Part shown: piece by piece, positions 16,699 to 24,278 of the stretch | How the letters are laid out: each line of letters begins with the position of its first letter | Numbering within the stretch: the first letter of the stretch is position 1 | Origin: Bdellovibrio sp. CG22_combo_CG10-13_8_21_14_all_39_27 | GTDB lineage: Bacteria; Bdellovibrionota; Bacteriovoracia; Bacteriovoracales; Bacteriovoracaceae | DNA: 33,118 bases | Reading direction: 5' to 3' | NCBI GenBank assembly: GCA_002786715.1 | Contig: PCTW01000094.1 | Span: 9,563-42,680, forward strand | Translations under genes and position numbers: made by a program | The notes under the pieces: model-generated | What the model was told of the DNA's origin: nothing | Database searches by the model: none | The model's input: only the letters and a program-made list of their open reading frames with translations

Positions 16699-18158
16699 AA
16701 GCTCAACTCTAGTTTTTCAAATCTTTCCCCAGAGCTCCCTAGAAAATAACTCACATCAAGGCCTTTCCCATCAGTTTCAATTGAACAAAAATTATGTTTT
16801 TGATGATCCGCTTGAATAGCTTGAGACCACTTACTCAACATTTTGACTTGATAATCTCCCCTCGAATGAAGATCAGGTAGTGTCTTCTCGCCTTCTCTCA
16901 AATGTCTTTCAATTAGATTTTCCCAATTAAAATTTTGAAGACTTAATCCCTTCATCGGCCAAAAGAATCCACTGCAAATGATGGAGTAGACTTTAAAGTC
17001 GGTTTCATTTTGATGGGTAAGCTCAGCAGCGAGAGAAACATGAACATCACCAGAGATAAAAACCACTTTGCGAATTTTGTTCTGGCGAATATGTTCTAAA
17101 ATTTCAAGACGCTGTTCTGGAAATCCTGCCCATTTGTCCTCTGGAGCGCCCGGTAAAAGAGAAATATCTTGAGCATCAGGAAAAAAGGGTACTGAACTGA
17201 CGATAAACTTTACTTTGCCTTGATTATTCGAATCTATCAGCCACTTTTTTAATTCTCTCAATTGGGTTGGCGCCAACATTTGAGGGATCTGTGAACTTGG
17301 GTAACGCTCGACTCGACAATCCATCACAAAAAGAGAAGCAGGTCCTTGATCAAAATGATAATAGAGTTTTCGATCTTCCTCTTTCTTATCAGGATGAACA
17401 TCATTGAGTTGTTTTAATTCATTTTTGAGATTTTCCGAATTTTCAATAACGCCCGAAAGTGCAGCTTGGTAAGTAGTATATGCTTTGAGTCCGTTAGCAA
17501 ATGGGATTTGATTCTCAGCTCTTAAGGCCATGTCCATCTTCCAATCGTTTCTGATCTCGTGGTCATCCATCGCCATAAAGAAGGGATAACGAGAGGCAAG
17601 CTTGGAAAAAAATGGCGTCGTGTAAGCCTTATGATAATGCCACTGAAAATCTTCATAAGTCAGAGCTGGCCCAAATGGTAAAACGGACCAGTGTGGATGA
17701 TCAGCGTAGACTTGATCTCCGCTCATGATAAAAAAATCAGGATCAAGAATCTTTTGATCAATCAACTTTGAAATCGTTTTAAATGAATCATCACTGGATC
17801 CAAAACGAAAGCTCAACCATCGAAGGATTTGAGATGTAAGTGTGGGGTGATGACGACAAGATCCCGTGATAAAGGAGCACTTGCTATGAGGATCACTATT
17901 AAATGTACGAGCTTGTCCGGTAGCGACGATTTTAGTCTCTTTGAGAATCTCATATTGATAGAGGGTGTTCGCTTCAAGATTTGAGAACTCAAAAAGAAGG
18001 ATGTTATCAATTTGAGTGTCTGAAGTTTTAGTTTTTGCTGAAATAACTTTTTGGTCTTGCTTCAATCGACAAGTGATCTCTCCAGCGCTTCGATACCACA
18101 GGCGTAAAGAGTTCCTTGTTGTATGGGCCACCATTGGGCCAATTGTTTTGATGCTCAT
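16695..18158 (-). CDS. PhoD-family alkaline phosphatase / phosphodiesterase
   Basis: 487 residues. The order of motifs is that of the PhoD-like metallophosphatases: a fibronectin-like N-terminal part starting GPMVAHTTRNSLRLWYR, then GSCRHHP (about 98-104), MSGDQVYADHPHW (about 143-155), MAMDDHEIRNDW (about 195-206) and FISGDVHVSLAAEL near 365-378, which together supply the metal ligands. No signal peptide or Tat motif is visible, so unlike secreted PhoD it is likely cytoplasmic. Substrate is unknown: phosphodiester or phosphoanhydride. The ribosome binding site GGAG is very close to the ATG. The mtfA-type gene follows with a 4-bp overlap. Confidence 0.88.
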   Translation of the reverse strand: MSIKTIGPMVAHTTRNSLRLWYRSAGEITCRLKQDQKVISAKTKTSDTQIDNILLFEFSNLEANTLYQYEILKETKIVATGQARTFNSDPHSKCSFITGSCRHHPTLTSQILRWLSFRFGSSDDSFKTISKLIDQKILDPDFFIMSGDQVYADHPHWSVLPFGPALTYEDFQWHYHKAYTTPFFSKLASRYPFFMAMDDHEIRNDWKMDMALRAENQIPFANGLKAYTTYQAALSGVIENSENLKNELKQLNDVHPDKKEEDRKLYYHFDQGPASLFVMDCRVERYPSSQIPQMLAPTQLRELKKWLIDSNNQGKVKFIVSSVPFFPDAQDISLLPGAPEDKWAGFPEQRLEILEHIRQNKIRKVVFISGDVHVSLAAELTHQNETDFKVYSIICSGFFWPMKGLSLQNFNWENLIERHLREGEKTLPDLHSRGDYQVKMLSKWSQAIQADHQKHNFCSIETDGKGLDVSYFLGSSGERFEKLELSL

Positions 18159-18221
18159 CTCTCCACTTCACAAATACTTATCCTCCATGAACAGGGCGGC
18201 TCAAGTCGCCCACTCTAAAAT

Positions 18222-18251
18222 AAAAAAACCCACCTTTAGGTGGGTTTTTTT
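18222..18251. terminator. Strong bidirectional intrinsic terminator
   Basis: A6-7 CCCACC TTTA GGTGGG T7: a 6-bp GC stem extended by seven A-T pairs, loop TTTA, T run on both strands. It lies upstream of the PhoD-like gene and downstream of the toxin-antitoxin genes. It insulates the PhoD/mtfA transcript from transcription arriving from the right on the minus strand. Confidence 0.9.
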
Positions 18252-18303
18252 ATTTTGGAGGTTTCTTTAGAAATTCCATATTATTGATAAGTTAAATGCT
18301 ATT

Positions 18304-18322
18304 CTTAGCATTACTTAGCATT
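18304..18322. repeat. Short direct and inverted repeats in the gene-free stretch 18252-18416
   Basis: CTTAGCATT occurs twice in a row (18304-18312, 18314-18322), and AATGCT at 18295-18300 is inverted relative to AGCATT at 18307-18312. Further along, TTTTTAC-G-GTAAAAA (18354-18368) is a perfect palindrome. The stretch contains no gene. It is on the chromosome side of the toxin-antitoxin pair and integrase, so integrase arm sites or an attachment junction could lie here. No core repeat partner is available in the window, so this is unproven. Confidence 0.3.
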
Positions 18323-18416
18323 GATAAAAAAGTTGGCCTGATTGAAGCGACGATTTTTACGGTAAAAACAACCCCCTGAACATGTGAGGGAGTGAGAAGC
18401 AAGAAAGACTTTTAAA

Positions 18417-18767
18417 TTAAGAGGCTTTGTCATCAGAAATGAGATCAAAAACAGTCTCAGGGTCTTTTTCAATCATGCTCAAGAGTCTACAAGCAGGTGC
18501 TGGCATTACTCTTAAACCTTGTTCCCAATGCTGTACAGCTGAAGTCGTTACTCCAAAGATGGATGCAAAAACTGCTTGGCTTAATCCTAGGCTGGCTCTG
18601 ATTTTTTTTATTTTGGCCTTTGAATACATCGGGGGTTCTGCAATTTTGGTTGCAAAGTGCGACTTCAATTGTCGTTCTCCACGTACGTGTTCAAGAATCT
18701 CATTAGCAGATTTTAGAAGTAACTCTTCAAAGTTGTCTTCGTTTACAATTTCTTTTTTGGTTGCCAT
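18417..18767 (-). CDS. HigA/XRE-type antitoxin
   Basis: 116 residues. The C-terminal half is a canonical XRE helix-turn-helix: SKAKIKKIRASLGLSQAVFASIFGV (about 49-73), then TTSAVQHWEQGLRVMPAPA (about 74-92) and a final helix LSMIEKDPETVFDLI. This is the form of antitoxins that follow their toxin in HigBA-type loci. AGGAG lies about ten bases before the ATG. The start is 25 bp inside the toxin gene, so translation is coupled. It is expected to neutralise the toxin and to repress the shared promoter through the operator palindrome upstream of the toxin gene. Confidence 0.85.
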   Translation of the reverse strand: MATKKEIVNEDNFEELLLKSANEILEHVRGERQLKSHFATKIAEPPMYSKAKIKKIRASLGLSQAVFASIFGVTTSAVQHWEQGLRVMPAPACRLLSMIEKDPETVFDLISDDKAS

Positions 18768-19108
18768 GCTTTCAGCTCCTGTCCAATGTTTTTCAGTACC
18801 TGTTTTGCTGCATCGGAAATATTTCCAAGACTCGACTTACTGTACACAATCGCCAAATAAACAATCTCGCGTTGTGGCCAATCCAAGTAGATGACTCTCA
18901 CGCCACCACTTTTACCGATACTCTGATCTTTAAGTGAAACTCTCACTTTCGTGAATCCACCAGTTCCCTGAATCATGTCTCTTGCTGTGACGGGAAGTTC
19001 TAAATCCCTCAAAACCTCTTGTTCAATGTCTCGTAGCAATTCATCTGAGTTCGCAAAGGCCCTTAACTGCTTTTCAAACTGATCCGTAAGAATAAATTCT
19101 CTTCCCAT
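18743..19108 (-). CDS. RelE/HigB-type toxin
   Basis: 121 residues from the ATG at 19108, chosen because AAGGAGAG sits just before it; an upstream ATG would put the start inside the promoter. It shows the RelE/ParE-like layout: N-terminal helices (TDQFEKQLRAFANSDELLRD), a beta core with KVRVSLKDQSIGKSGGVRVIYLDW (about 66-89) and a final strand IVYLAIVYSKSS, then a C-terminal helical tail. RelE-type toxins cut mRNA on the ribosome; the catalytic residues cannot be assigned with certainty. The gene order toxin then antitoxin is that of HigBA. Next to the integrase it could stabilise the mobile element. Confidence 0.8.
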   Translation of the reverse strand: MGREFILTDQFEKQLRAFANSDELLRDIEQEVLRDLELPVTARDMIQGTGGFTKVRVSLKDQSIGKSGGVRVIYLDWPQREIVYLAIVYSKSSLGNISDAAKQVLKNIGQELKAWQPKKKL

Positions 19109-19126
19109 CTCTCTCCTTGAAAGACA

Positions 19127-19160
19127 CCTACATTGTAGCACGTACCACGATGTAGGACAA
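19127..19160 (-). promoter_or_regulatory. Toxin-antitoxin promoter embedded in an operator palindrome
   Basis: Reading the minus strand, TTGTCC (19155-19160) and TACAAT (19132-19137) are separated by exactly 17 bp, a good sigma70 promoter ending about 24 bp before the toxin ATG. A 10-bp inverted repeat with one mismatch (CCTACATTGT at 19127-19136 and ACGATGTAGG at 19147-19156, 10 bp between) covers the -10 and touches the -35. This is the expected design for autorepression by the antitoxin or the toxin-antitoxin complex. Confidence 0.7.
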
Positions 19161-19197
19161 TCCTTTTATTCATAAGTAATAACAAGGCTTTAAGAAC

Positions 19198-20343
19198 CTA
19201 TCTTCGGGCAGTAAGGCTAAAGACATTGTCCCCAAAATTTATATCCTCTGGAACAAAGTGAAGGCAGTCCGTAGCCCCCTTCGTATCAACACCAGCAAGC
19301 CGTAAATAAATGTCCATCGTTGCAGATTTTTTCCAACCACCAATTTTCATTACGATTGGTGCGGAAACCCCGTTGGCCAGCATTTGCGTAGCAAAGCAAG
19401 CTCTTAGAGCATGGAACTTAATCGGCTTTACCTTAATAGCTCGAAGAAATGCCTTTAGTGGCACGGCCTGATCTCCATTATCCCAATCTTTACTTCTTGG
19501 AAGAACAAAACCTGAATTAACAAGATTCATATTTTGCTTTAAATCCAGAATAAGATTGCGAAGACTACTATTGATAGGAACAGTACGCCAGTATCTACCT
19601 TTGGTTGGGCCAACTATCTTCACATTTGAATCATAAGAACGATCAACTAGAATCAAATTCTTCTCCAAATCAACTTGTTCCCATGTTAAAGCATGAAGCT
19701 CACCACTTCGCATTCCTGTCAAAATCGCAAATGCCCATATTGGATACCAATGATGACTCAGAGCTTTGGCAGCCGCTAGGAACTTTCTTATTTCTTCAAG
19801 TGAAAAAATATCTGGAGCTTTTTCTTCCCCCTTATCAATCATCAGTCCCTCAAGAGGCGAAACATTTGGTCCAACTATATAGTTGAACTCCATCCCCCAA
19901 GAATACACCTTGTTAATGATGTTTTTAACTTTGATTTGATAAGTGCGAGACAAACCATTTTTCTCCATAAGTAGAAGAAGTGCTCGTCCGTCAGCTCTAG
20001 TTATTTCAGATGCAGGCCTATCATTCCAAGGCTTCGTCCATTTCTGTATGATACTTAAGTATCCCTCGGCTGATCGCTCTGTGATTCGACCTAAATATCC
20101 AGCATAAACCTCTTTTTTCCAGAGATGGAGAACGTCGTACCATGATAAACCTAGGCCATCAAATCGTTGAGCCTCTTTCGATAACTGACCTATTAGCCTT
20201 TTTTCTTCTCGTCTTGCTTCTGCTTCTGTCGTTATGCGGAACACTGTCTTTTGAAATCGTTTACTTTTGTTATTCACACTTCGTATGTGAATGTAAACTT
20301 TCCAAAATTCTTGTCCGTTCTCTAGGTACTTCGATATTGCCAT
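19198..20343 (-). CDS. Tyrosine recombinase / integrase
   Basis: 381 residues. An N-terminal arm-binding region (about 1-60), a core-binding SAM-like domain (about 65-155) and a catalytic domain (about 180-355) are visible. Catalytic residues: Arg212 in LTGMRSGEL, a candidate Lys248 in PTKGR, His311 and Arg314 in HALRACFATQ, Trp337 in GGW (the position more often His) and Tyr346 in MDIYLR. All required residues are present, so it is probably active. It would excise and integrate the conjugative element. AAGGAG precedes the ATG by seven bases, and the excisionase-like gene ends 2 bp upstream, so they are co-transcribed. Confidence 0.93.
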   Translation of the reverse strand: MAISKYLENGQEFWKVYIHIRSVNNKSKRFQKTVFRITTEAEARREEKRLIGQLSKEAQRFDGLGLSWYDVLHLWKKEVYAGYLGRITERSAEGYLSIIQKWTKPWNDRPASEITRADGRALLLLMEKNGLSRTYQIKVKNIINKVYSWGMEFNYIVGPNVSPLEGLMIDKGEEKAPDIFSLEEIRKFLAAAKALSHHWYPIWAFAILTGMRSGELHALTWEQVDLEKNLILVDRSYDSNVKIVGPTKGRYWRTVPINSSLRNLILDLKQNMNLVNSGFVLPRSKDWDNGDQAVPLKAFLRAIKVKPIKFHALRACFATQMLANGVSAPIVMKIGGWKKSATMDIYLRLAGVDTKGATDCLHFVPEDINFGDNVFSLTARR

Positions 20344-20345
20344 GA

Positions 20346-20615
20346 TTAATCTCCTTTAAATTGGGAAGTCTCAATCAAGTAGTCCAGCTCATCTTTTTTG
20401 AAGTAAAGTCTATTGCTGAATTTTCTGGCACGAAGTCGCTTACGAGAAACTAAAGTGTGAACAGCGTTTATACTTCTACGCAAATAAATAGCAGTTTCTT
20501 TCGTCGTCAACCATATTAAATTATCAAAGATCAATTTCGAAAAATGAATTTTCTTTTCGATATCAAGATTATAATCATATTTATCTACTTTGTAACTATT
20601 GTTTTCAACCTGCAT
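20346..20615 (-). CDS. Excisionase-like HTH (MerR/AlpA-type) protein
   Basis: 89 residues. The C-terminal half (about 32-84) is a small winged helix of the excisionase/MerR type: WLTTKETAIYLRRSINAVHTLVSRKRLRARKFSNRLYFKKDELDYLI, seen here as two short helices, a basic recognition region and the closing YFKKDEL strand and helix. Such proteins bind near the attachment site and steer the integrase to excision. AGGAGAG precedes the ATG. It lies between the SSB gene (9 bp upstream) and the integrase gene (2 bp downstream), fitting a recombination directionality factor. It might instead be a simple regulator. Confidence 0.75.
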   Translation of the reverse strand: MQVENNSYKVDKYDYNLDIEKKIHFSKLIFDNLIWLTTKETAIYLRRSINAVHTLVSRKRLRARKFSNRLYFKKDELDYLIETSQFKGD

Positions 20616-20624
20616 TTATCTCTC

Positions 20625-20930
20625 CTAAATATTAGTAAATCCAACGAGACGAGCATTCAGTTCTTTGTATTTTTTGGTTTCACCAGTCTCCGTTTCAAAA
20701 CTCCTTTCGACTTCACGACCCTGCACAAAAATCTCGTTCCCCTTATCGAGCTGAACTGAGCAAAGCTCTGCTTGTCTGCCCCAAACCACAACTTTTTTCC
20801 AAATAGGAGGAATCTCTTTTCCTTGATAGACGGCCACAGAAAAATTACATACAGGTTCCCGTTTTGGGGTATAACGAAGCTCTGGTTTTTGTCCAAGTCT
20901 TCCCACAAATGTCTCATATATAGTTTCCAT
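20625..20930 (-). CDS. ssb: Single-stranded DNA-binding protein, short form
   Basis: 101 residues, only the OB fold: FVGRLGQKPELRYTPKREPVCNFSVAV near the start, then WKKVVVWGRQAELCSVQLDKGNEIFVQGREVER, and ELNARLVGF at the end. These are the normal SSB strand motifs. There is no glycine-rich linker and no acidic C-terminal tip, which in chromosomal SSB (about 170 residues) recruits partner proteins. Mobile elements often carry their own SSB to protect the transferred strand. AAGGAG lies nine bases before ATG. It is placed between the small basic protein and the excisionase-like gene in the DNA-processing end of the element. Confidence 0.88.
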   Translation of the reverse strand: METIYETFVGRLGQKPELRYTPKREPVCNFSVAVYQGKEIPPIWKKVVVWGRQAELCSVQLDKGNEIFVQGREVERSFETETGETKKYKELNARLVGFTNI

Positions 20931-20951
20931 AAAATCAATCTCCTTTCTAAA

Positions 20952-21350
20952 TTAAGAAATCTTTAACTGACGTACCAAAAATTCTCCGAGATTAAGATTC
21001 TCTCCAGACTTTTCATTATGTTTCTCAAGGAGCATCAAGACTTTATCCATTTCTCCTAGTGTAGATTCTTGAATCCTTTCTAAATCTTTAGACGTAATCT
21101 TCATTAATGCATAATCAACTAAATCTTTAAAAACCACTTCCCTTCCAATTTTTTTTTGATTAACCTCATTAATCAGCTTGACCACTAATTCATGTTTTTT
21201 TGTCTCTAATGAATAATCTATAAAAAACTTCTTCTGATCCTTAATTGTGACCTTCTCCTTAATTCTTTTTCGCCCTCTTCTCTTTTTCTCAGTATCCTCA
21301 ATCTTTTTTACAACTTCTCCTTTTACAATACTAACTTCTTCTACTTTCAT
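20952..21350 (-). CDS. Small basic protein, candidate relaxosome accessory
   Basis: 132 residues, not recognised. Residues about 21-30 are very basic (EKKRRGRKRIKEK, with an AT-hook-like RGRKR core). The rest is helical and charged: VTIKDQKKFFIDYSLETKKHELVVKLINEV, a lysine-rich centre and a C-terminal helix ending GEFLVRQLKIS. The middle segment (GREVVFKDLVDYAL) is reminiscent of DNA-binding accessory proteins that help relaxases. It is the first gene after the large inverted repeat, with AAGGAG ten bases before ATG, and is followed by ssb. A role in binding the repeat is inferred from composition and position only. Confidence 0.5.
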   Translation of the reverse strand: MKVEEVSIVKGEVVKKIEDTEKKRRGRKRIKEKVTIKDQKKFFIDYSLETKKHELVVKLINEVNQKKIGREVVFKDLVDYALMKITSKDLERIQESTLGEMDKVLMLLEKHNEKSGENLNLGEFLVRQLKIS

Positions 21351-21386
21351 ACTTTACTAACTCCTTTTTCTTAATCTATTTTCCAT

Positions 21387-21521
21387 CGCCCCTGCCAATA
21401 TTTCCTTCTTCAGGTAATTGTGATTGACCTTTTGACCCTATCCATTCCACTTGTGGGAGGGGGAGGGTCAAAAGTCACGAGCGTAATTACCTGATAGTAA
21501 ATAGGAATATCGGCAGGGGCG
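21387..21521. repeat. 135-bp nested inverted repeat, candidate origin of transfer
   Basis: Three arm pairs nest around one centre. Outer: CGCCCCTGCC (21387-21396) with GGCAGGGGCG (21512-21521), continued imperfectly inward by AATATTTCC / GGAATAT. Middle: CAGGTAATT (21411-21419) with AATTACCTG (21484-21492). Inner: GACCTTTTGACCCT (21426-21439) with AGGGTCAAAAGTC (21464-21476), one base bulged. At the tip lies CCAC-TT-GTGG (21447-21456). It occupies the gap between the relaxase candidate and the small basic protein gene, where oriT sites lie. It could alternatively be a replication origin or an unusual regulatory RNA element; there is no T run to make it a terminator. Confidence 0.6.
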
Positions 21522-21560
21522 AATTTTTGAGGATTGAATGGGAAAGTTTTGGGAAAAAAT

Positions 21561-22265
21561 CTATTCACCAAAAATCTCTTTAAAACTCTTCTCCTGACCT
21601 TTAAAATAACAATATGATTCAATATACGAGAATTTGTCAGGAGTTAACTCAAGTGCATGCATTATTATAATCTTGCTTTGCACATCAGAGTTCATTTCAC
21701 CTAAAAACCTCGCATAACTCCAAAACAGCCCCTTTTTATGTGTAACAAAAACACAATAATCAAAAGTCTTGCTCCTTGAGTACCTTGAATACTTGGTCTT
21801 AACTCGATTACTTGCTTTTTGAGTTAATTCAACTTCAATTGCCAGTTCATACTCTCTACCTCCTTTAATCCCCGTCAGTAATGCATCTGGTTCGATTTCA
21901 TTTTCAATAATTTCATGAAACATTCTTCCATTTGTAAATCTTTCAAATTGAAGAAATGACCTAAGAACAGTGCCAACGATAATGTCATGGTTTAAAGATT
22001 CGTCACTTATTTCATAGGTTTTATCAAACGTAGTAAACTTGATTCCATGATTAGTTAGAAAGATGTGCTTCTTCTTTCTGCCAAGATTCTCCGACTTTAA
22101 AAGTCCAAGCTCTTCAAGTTTTTTTACTTTTTTTCTCAAATTTGAGTATTCTATTTTGAAACTGCAAAGTTCAGATAAAGAATTAAAATCCACAACCTTC
22201 CATTTACCAATCGTATTGATTATATCCATGTAAGGGCCATGCGGAACAAATTGAGAAGATTTCAA
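21561..22265 (-). CDS. Candidate MOBC-type (PD-(D/E)XK-like) relaxase / replication-relaxation protein
   Basis: 234 residues. The first 75 form a winged helix (VVDFNSLSELCSFKIEYSNL, KKLEELGLLKS, KKKHIFLTNHG). After it comes a nuclease-like pattern: His93 (LNHDIIVG), Glu125-Pro-Asp127 (IEPDALLTG), then Glu144 and Glu146 with Lys150 (AIEVELTQK), and a basic helix SNRVKTKYSRYSRS leading to FDYCVFVTHKKG. Winged helix plus PD-(D/E)XK is the layout of MobC of plasmid CloDF13 (MOBC family, about 240 residues) and of the Replic_Relax family. No HUH or tyrosine-relaxase motif is seen in any gene here. The overlap of 4 bp with the coupling-protein gene repeats the mobB-mobC order. Assignment is by pattern, not by a search. 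Confidence 0.6.
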   Translation of the reverse strand: MKSSQFVPHGPYMDIINTIGKWKVVDFNSLSELCSFKIEYSNLRKKVKKLEELGLLKSENLGRKKKHIFLTNHGIKFTTFDKTYEISDESLNHDIIVGTVLRSFLQFERFTNGRMFHEIIENEIEPDALLTGIKGGREYELAIEVELTQKASNRVKTKYSRYSRSKTFDYCVFVTHKKGLFWSYARFLGEMNSDVQSKIIIMHALELTPDKFSYIESYCYFKGQEKSFKEIFGE

Positions 22266-23761
22266 AGGGCATCTCCTTTTGTTTTTATATTCACCATTTT
22301 TTTAACATCCTTAGGGATTTGAATCTTATCGAGAAGACCTTCTTTTTCAAAAAAGCGAACATTACTTTCTGTTACTTCTGGATCAATATGCTTGATATTA
22401 ACTAGGTCAATTCTTGTCGGACCATGTCTTAATAAAATGCATTGTCCAGAGTTTAGATTTTTAATAAGGTTGGCATGAACAACTAACTCTTCAACCTTCC
22501 TTTGGCTTCCTTGCCCCTGCTCTTCCCCATCTTTTACTCTTACAGTATTCTTCTTACCTTCGAGAGTTCCAATCGCGTCAGAAAATAAATTGGCCCCCTT
22601 CTCCATTCTCTGCTTAAGAATAAACCAATTTGAACTGTTCTCTAAAATTTGCTCGCAAAGGTCAGGGTTCACTTTATTAATATCGCTAGGTGACTGAAAA
22701 GCAAAAGTTAGCTCCATTTTGACACCACGGCATTTATTTAATAGTTCAATAAATTCATCCGTAATGAATGCAGAGAGTTCATCAATATAGACGCCTACAG
22801 GCGTTAATGATTTTTCGAGCTCAATTGTAATTTCGCTGTACTTTTTATAAACTGCGTATGAAAGATCACCCAGAATAATTTTACCTAAGGCCCTTGCAAT
22901 TTTTGGATACCCAAGTACTGGCATTCCTATATAGACGCACTTTCCATTATTCCAAATGTCTCCGATGGACTGACCTGTACTCGTTAATTTGTCACCAAAA
23001 TCTGAATGTATTATGTTTTCGAGTCGGGCAATGAGTCCATCAACATCCTTTCTTGCAAACTGTTGTTCTTTATTTTTAGGATCGCATAGCTCTTTTACTT
23101 TATAGAGGATAGAGCCAAAATGAATGCTCTCACCCATTTCCAAAATAGTTGTTATGGAAGTTTTTAAGGCGCGATAGCATAAAGTTTCATAATGCTCTTC
23201 AGACCAGTCAAAAGAGTAATGGATTCGATCTGCTATATGAGTCGCACTACCGTCTTTAGCAGGGTTTAAATCGATGGCCCCATATCCAAAATAATGCTCT
23301 GAAAAAATACTAAATTCACGTGCCGTTAGCCGACAAAGATTAATAAACTGATGTAGCGATTTGTTATCTCCCTTCGGATCAAGATAGATTATAGGCTTGC
23401 CTTTTCTCATGTCATCATACATAAGTACATCGAGAAGCACTGTTTTTCCAAAGCCTGAAGCTCCAATGATCGCACTATGTTTTTTTCGTTCAAAATCTTG
23501 AAGCAACAAATCTTTCTTCTGTGTTAATGAATATCCAAGCGCATTCTCATCTAAAGTGGACCTTTTGTTCTTCAAATCACCTCGCTCAATCTTTTTAATT
23601 TCACCCTTAGATTCTCTTTTGAACACATATCTATTGAGTCCCCACATGATGCCAAGTCCCAAAAACTCAAATCCCTTCATTATTGCAATAGAGAGAAGAT
23701 CAATAACGGGCACAATAAATTCACCCAGTCCCGAATCAGACGACTTACTTTTGGAAGCCAT
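22262..23761 (-). CDS. Type IV coupling protein (VirD4/TraD/TraG-type ATPase)
   Basis: 499 residues from ATG 23761, which has GAAGGAG seven bases before it; the longer reading frame would overlap the upstream gene by 65 bp. A hydrophobic N-terminal region (about 15-45) anchors it. Walker A is GASGFGKT (100-107), the following strand IIYLDPKGDN fits VirD4-type proteins, and Walker B is VGVYIDELSAF (about 309-319), then FAFQSPSDI, a glutamine-containing motif. The hexamer moves the relaxase-DNA complex to the secretion channel. It is shorter than F TraD and lacks a long C-terminal tail. It overlaps the relaxase candidate by 4 bp and the upstream gene by 17 bp. Confidence 0.88.
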   Translation of the reverse strand: MASKSKSSDSGLGEFIVPVIDLLSIAIMKGFEFLGLGIMWGLNRYVFKRESKGEIKKIERGDLKNKRSTLDENALGYSLTQKKDLLLQDFERKKHSAIIGASGFGKTVLLDVLMYDDMRKGKPIIYLDPKGDNKSLHQFINLCRLTAREFSIFSEHYFGYGAIDLNPAKDGSATHIADRIHYSFDWSEEHYETLCYRALKTSITTILEMGESIHFGSILYKVKELCDPKNKEQQFARKDVDGLIARLENIIHSDFGDKLTSTGQSIGDIWNNGKCVYIGMPVLGYPKIARALGKIILGDLSYAVYKKYSEITIELEKSLTPVGVYIDELSAFITDEFIELLNKCRGVKMELTFAFQSPSDINKVNPDLCEQILENSSNWFILKQRMEKGANLFSDAIGTLEGKKNTVRVKDGEEQGQGSQRKVEELVVHANLIKNLNSGQCILLRHGPTRIDLVNIKHIDPEVTESNVRFFEKEGLLDKIQIPKDVKKMVNIKTKGDAL

Positions 23762-24278
23762 TCTTCTCTCCTTCAAATTGTTGATCATAAGCATGTTCAA
23801 AAACTTCAAAAGCAGGAATATAGAAAGTCTTGTTGCCTTTTTTGACGTATCTCTCTTTTGATTGATACTTAATTAAAAACTGCTGATTAACCTTGCCTCT
23901 TAGTTCTTCAGGTAACTTTGTCACTGGAACGGGATAAGCTGCTTTCTTTTCTAAAAGAGCATCAATTTTGATATCTCCAAGCCCTAGCTCGATTTCGTTA
24001 GGGTTAACTTTCTCTTCGTCCCTTAACATATTCTTAAGCTTGTAATTTCTTGGATCATCTTCATAGAGCGCATATCCAGCGATTGCCGCGATTCCTGCAC
24101 CAATGATTCCAAAGACCGCAGCATTAGCACCTCGACTTTCATTATCTGGCGAGAGCAAGATACCCGCAGTTGCTCCAATCATTCCCCCTGATAAAGAGCT
24201 ATAGATAATCGTTTTTTTTAGGCTTGAGCATCTACAAAGCGATACCATCAAGAATACGGACATTATTATTTTATTCAT
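23745..24278 (-). CDS. Glycine-zipper envelope protein (possible VirB7-like lipoprotein)
   Basis: 177 residues. A signal-like N-terminus (KIIMSVFLMVSLCRCSS) has cysteines at 15 and 17, neither in a perfect lipobox. Residues about 30-70 are a glycine-zipper pattern with two membrane-compatible stretches (GGMIGATAGILL, GIIGAGIAAIAGYAL). The remainder is soluble and charged, ending with TFYIPAFEVFEHAYDQQF. Glycine-zipper proteins often span or pack in the outer membrane. Its place between VirB10-like and VirD4-like genes suits an outer-membrane core component. It overlaps the VirB10-like gene by 8 bp and the coupling protein gene by 17 bp. No precise family recognised. Confidence 0.6.
   Translation of the reverse strand: MNKIIMSVFLMVSLCRCSSLKKTIIYSSLSGGMIGATAGILLSPDNESRGANAAVFGIIGAGIAAIAGYALYEDDPRNYKLKNMLRDEEKVNPNEIELGLGDIKIDALLEKKAAYPVPVTKLPEELRGKVNQQFLIKYQSKERYVKKGNKTFYIPAFEVFEHAYDQQFEGEKNGFQK

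Noticed and set aside
21410-21622. Minus-strand 70-codon frame through the inverted repeat
   Set aside because: It overlaps the relaxase end, reads through the palindrome and has no plausible composition or ribosome binding site.
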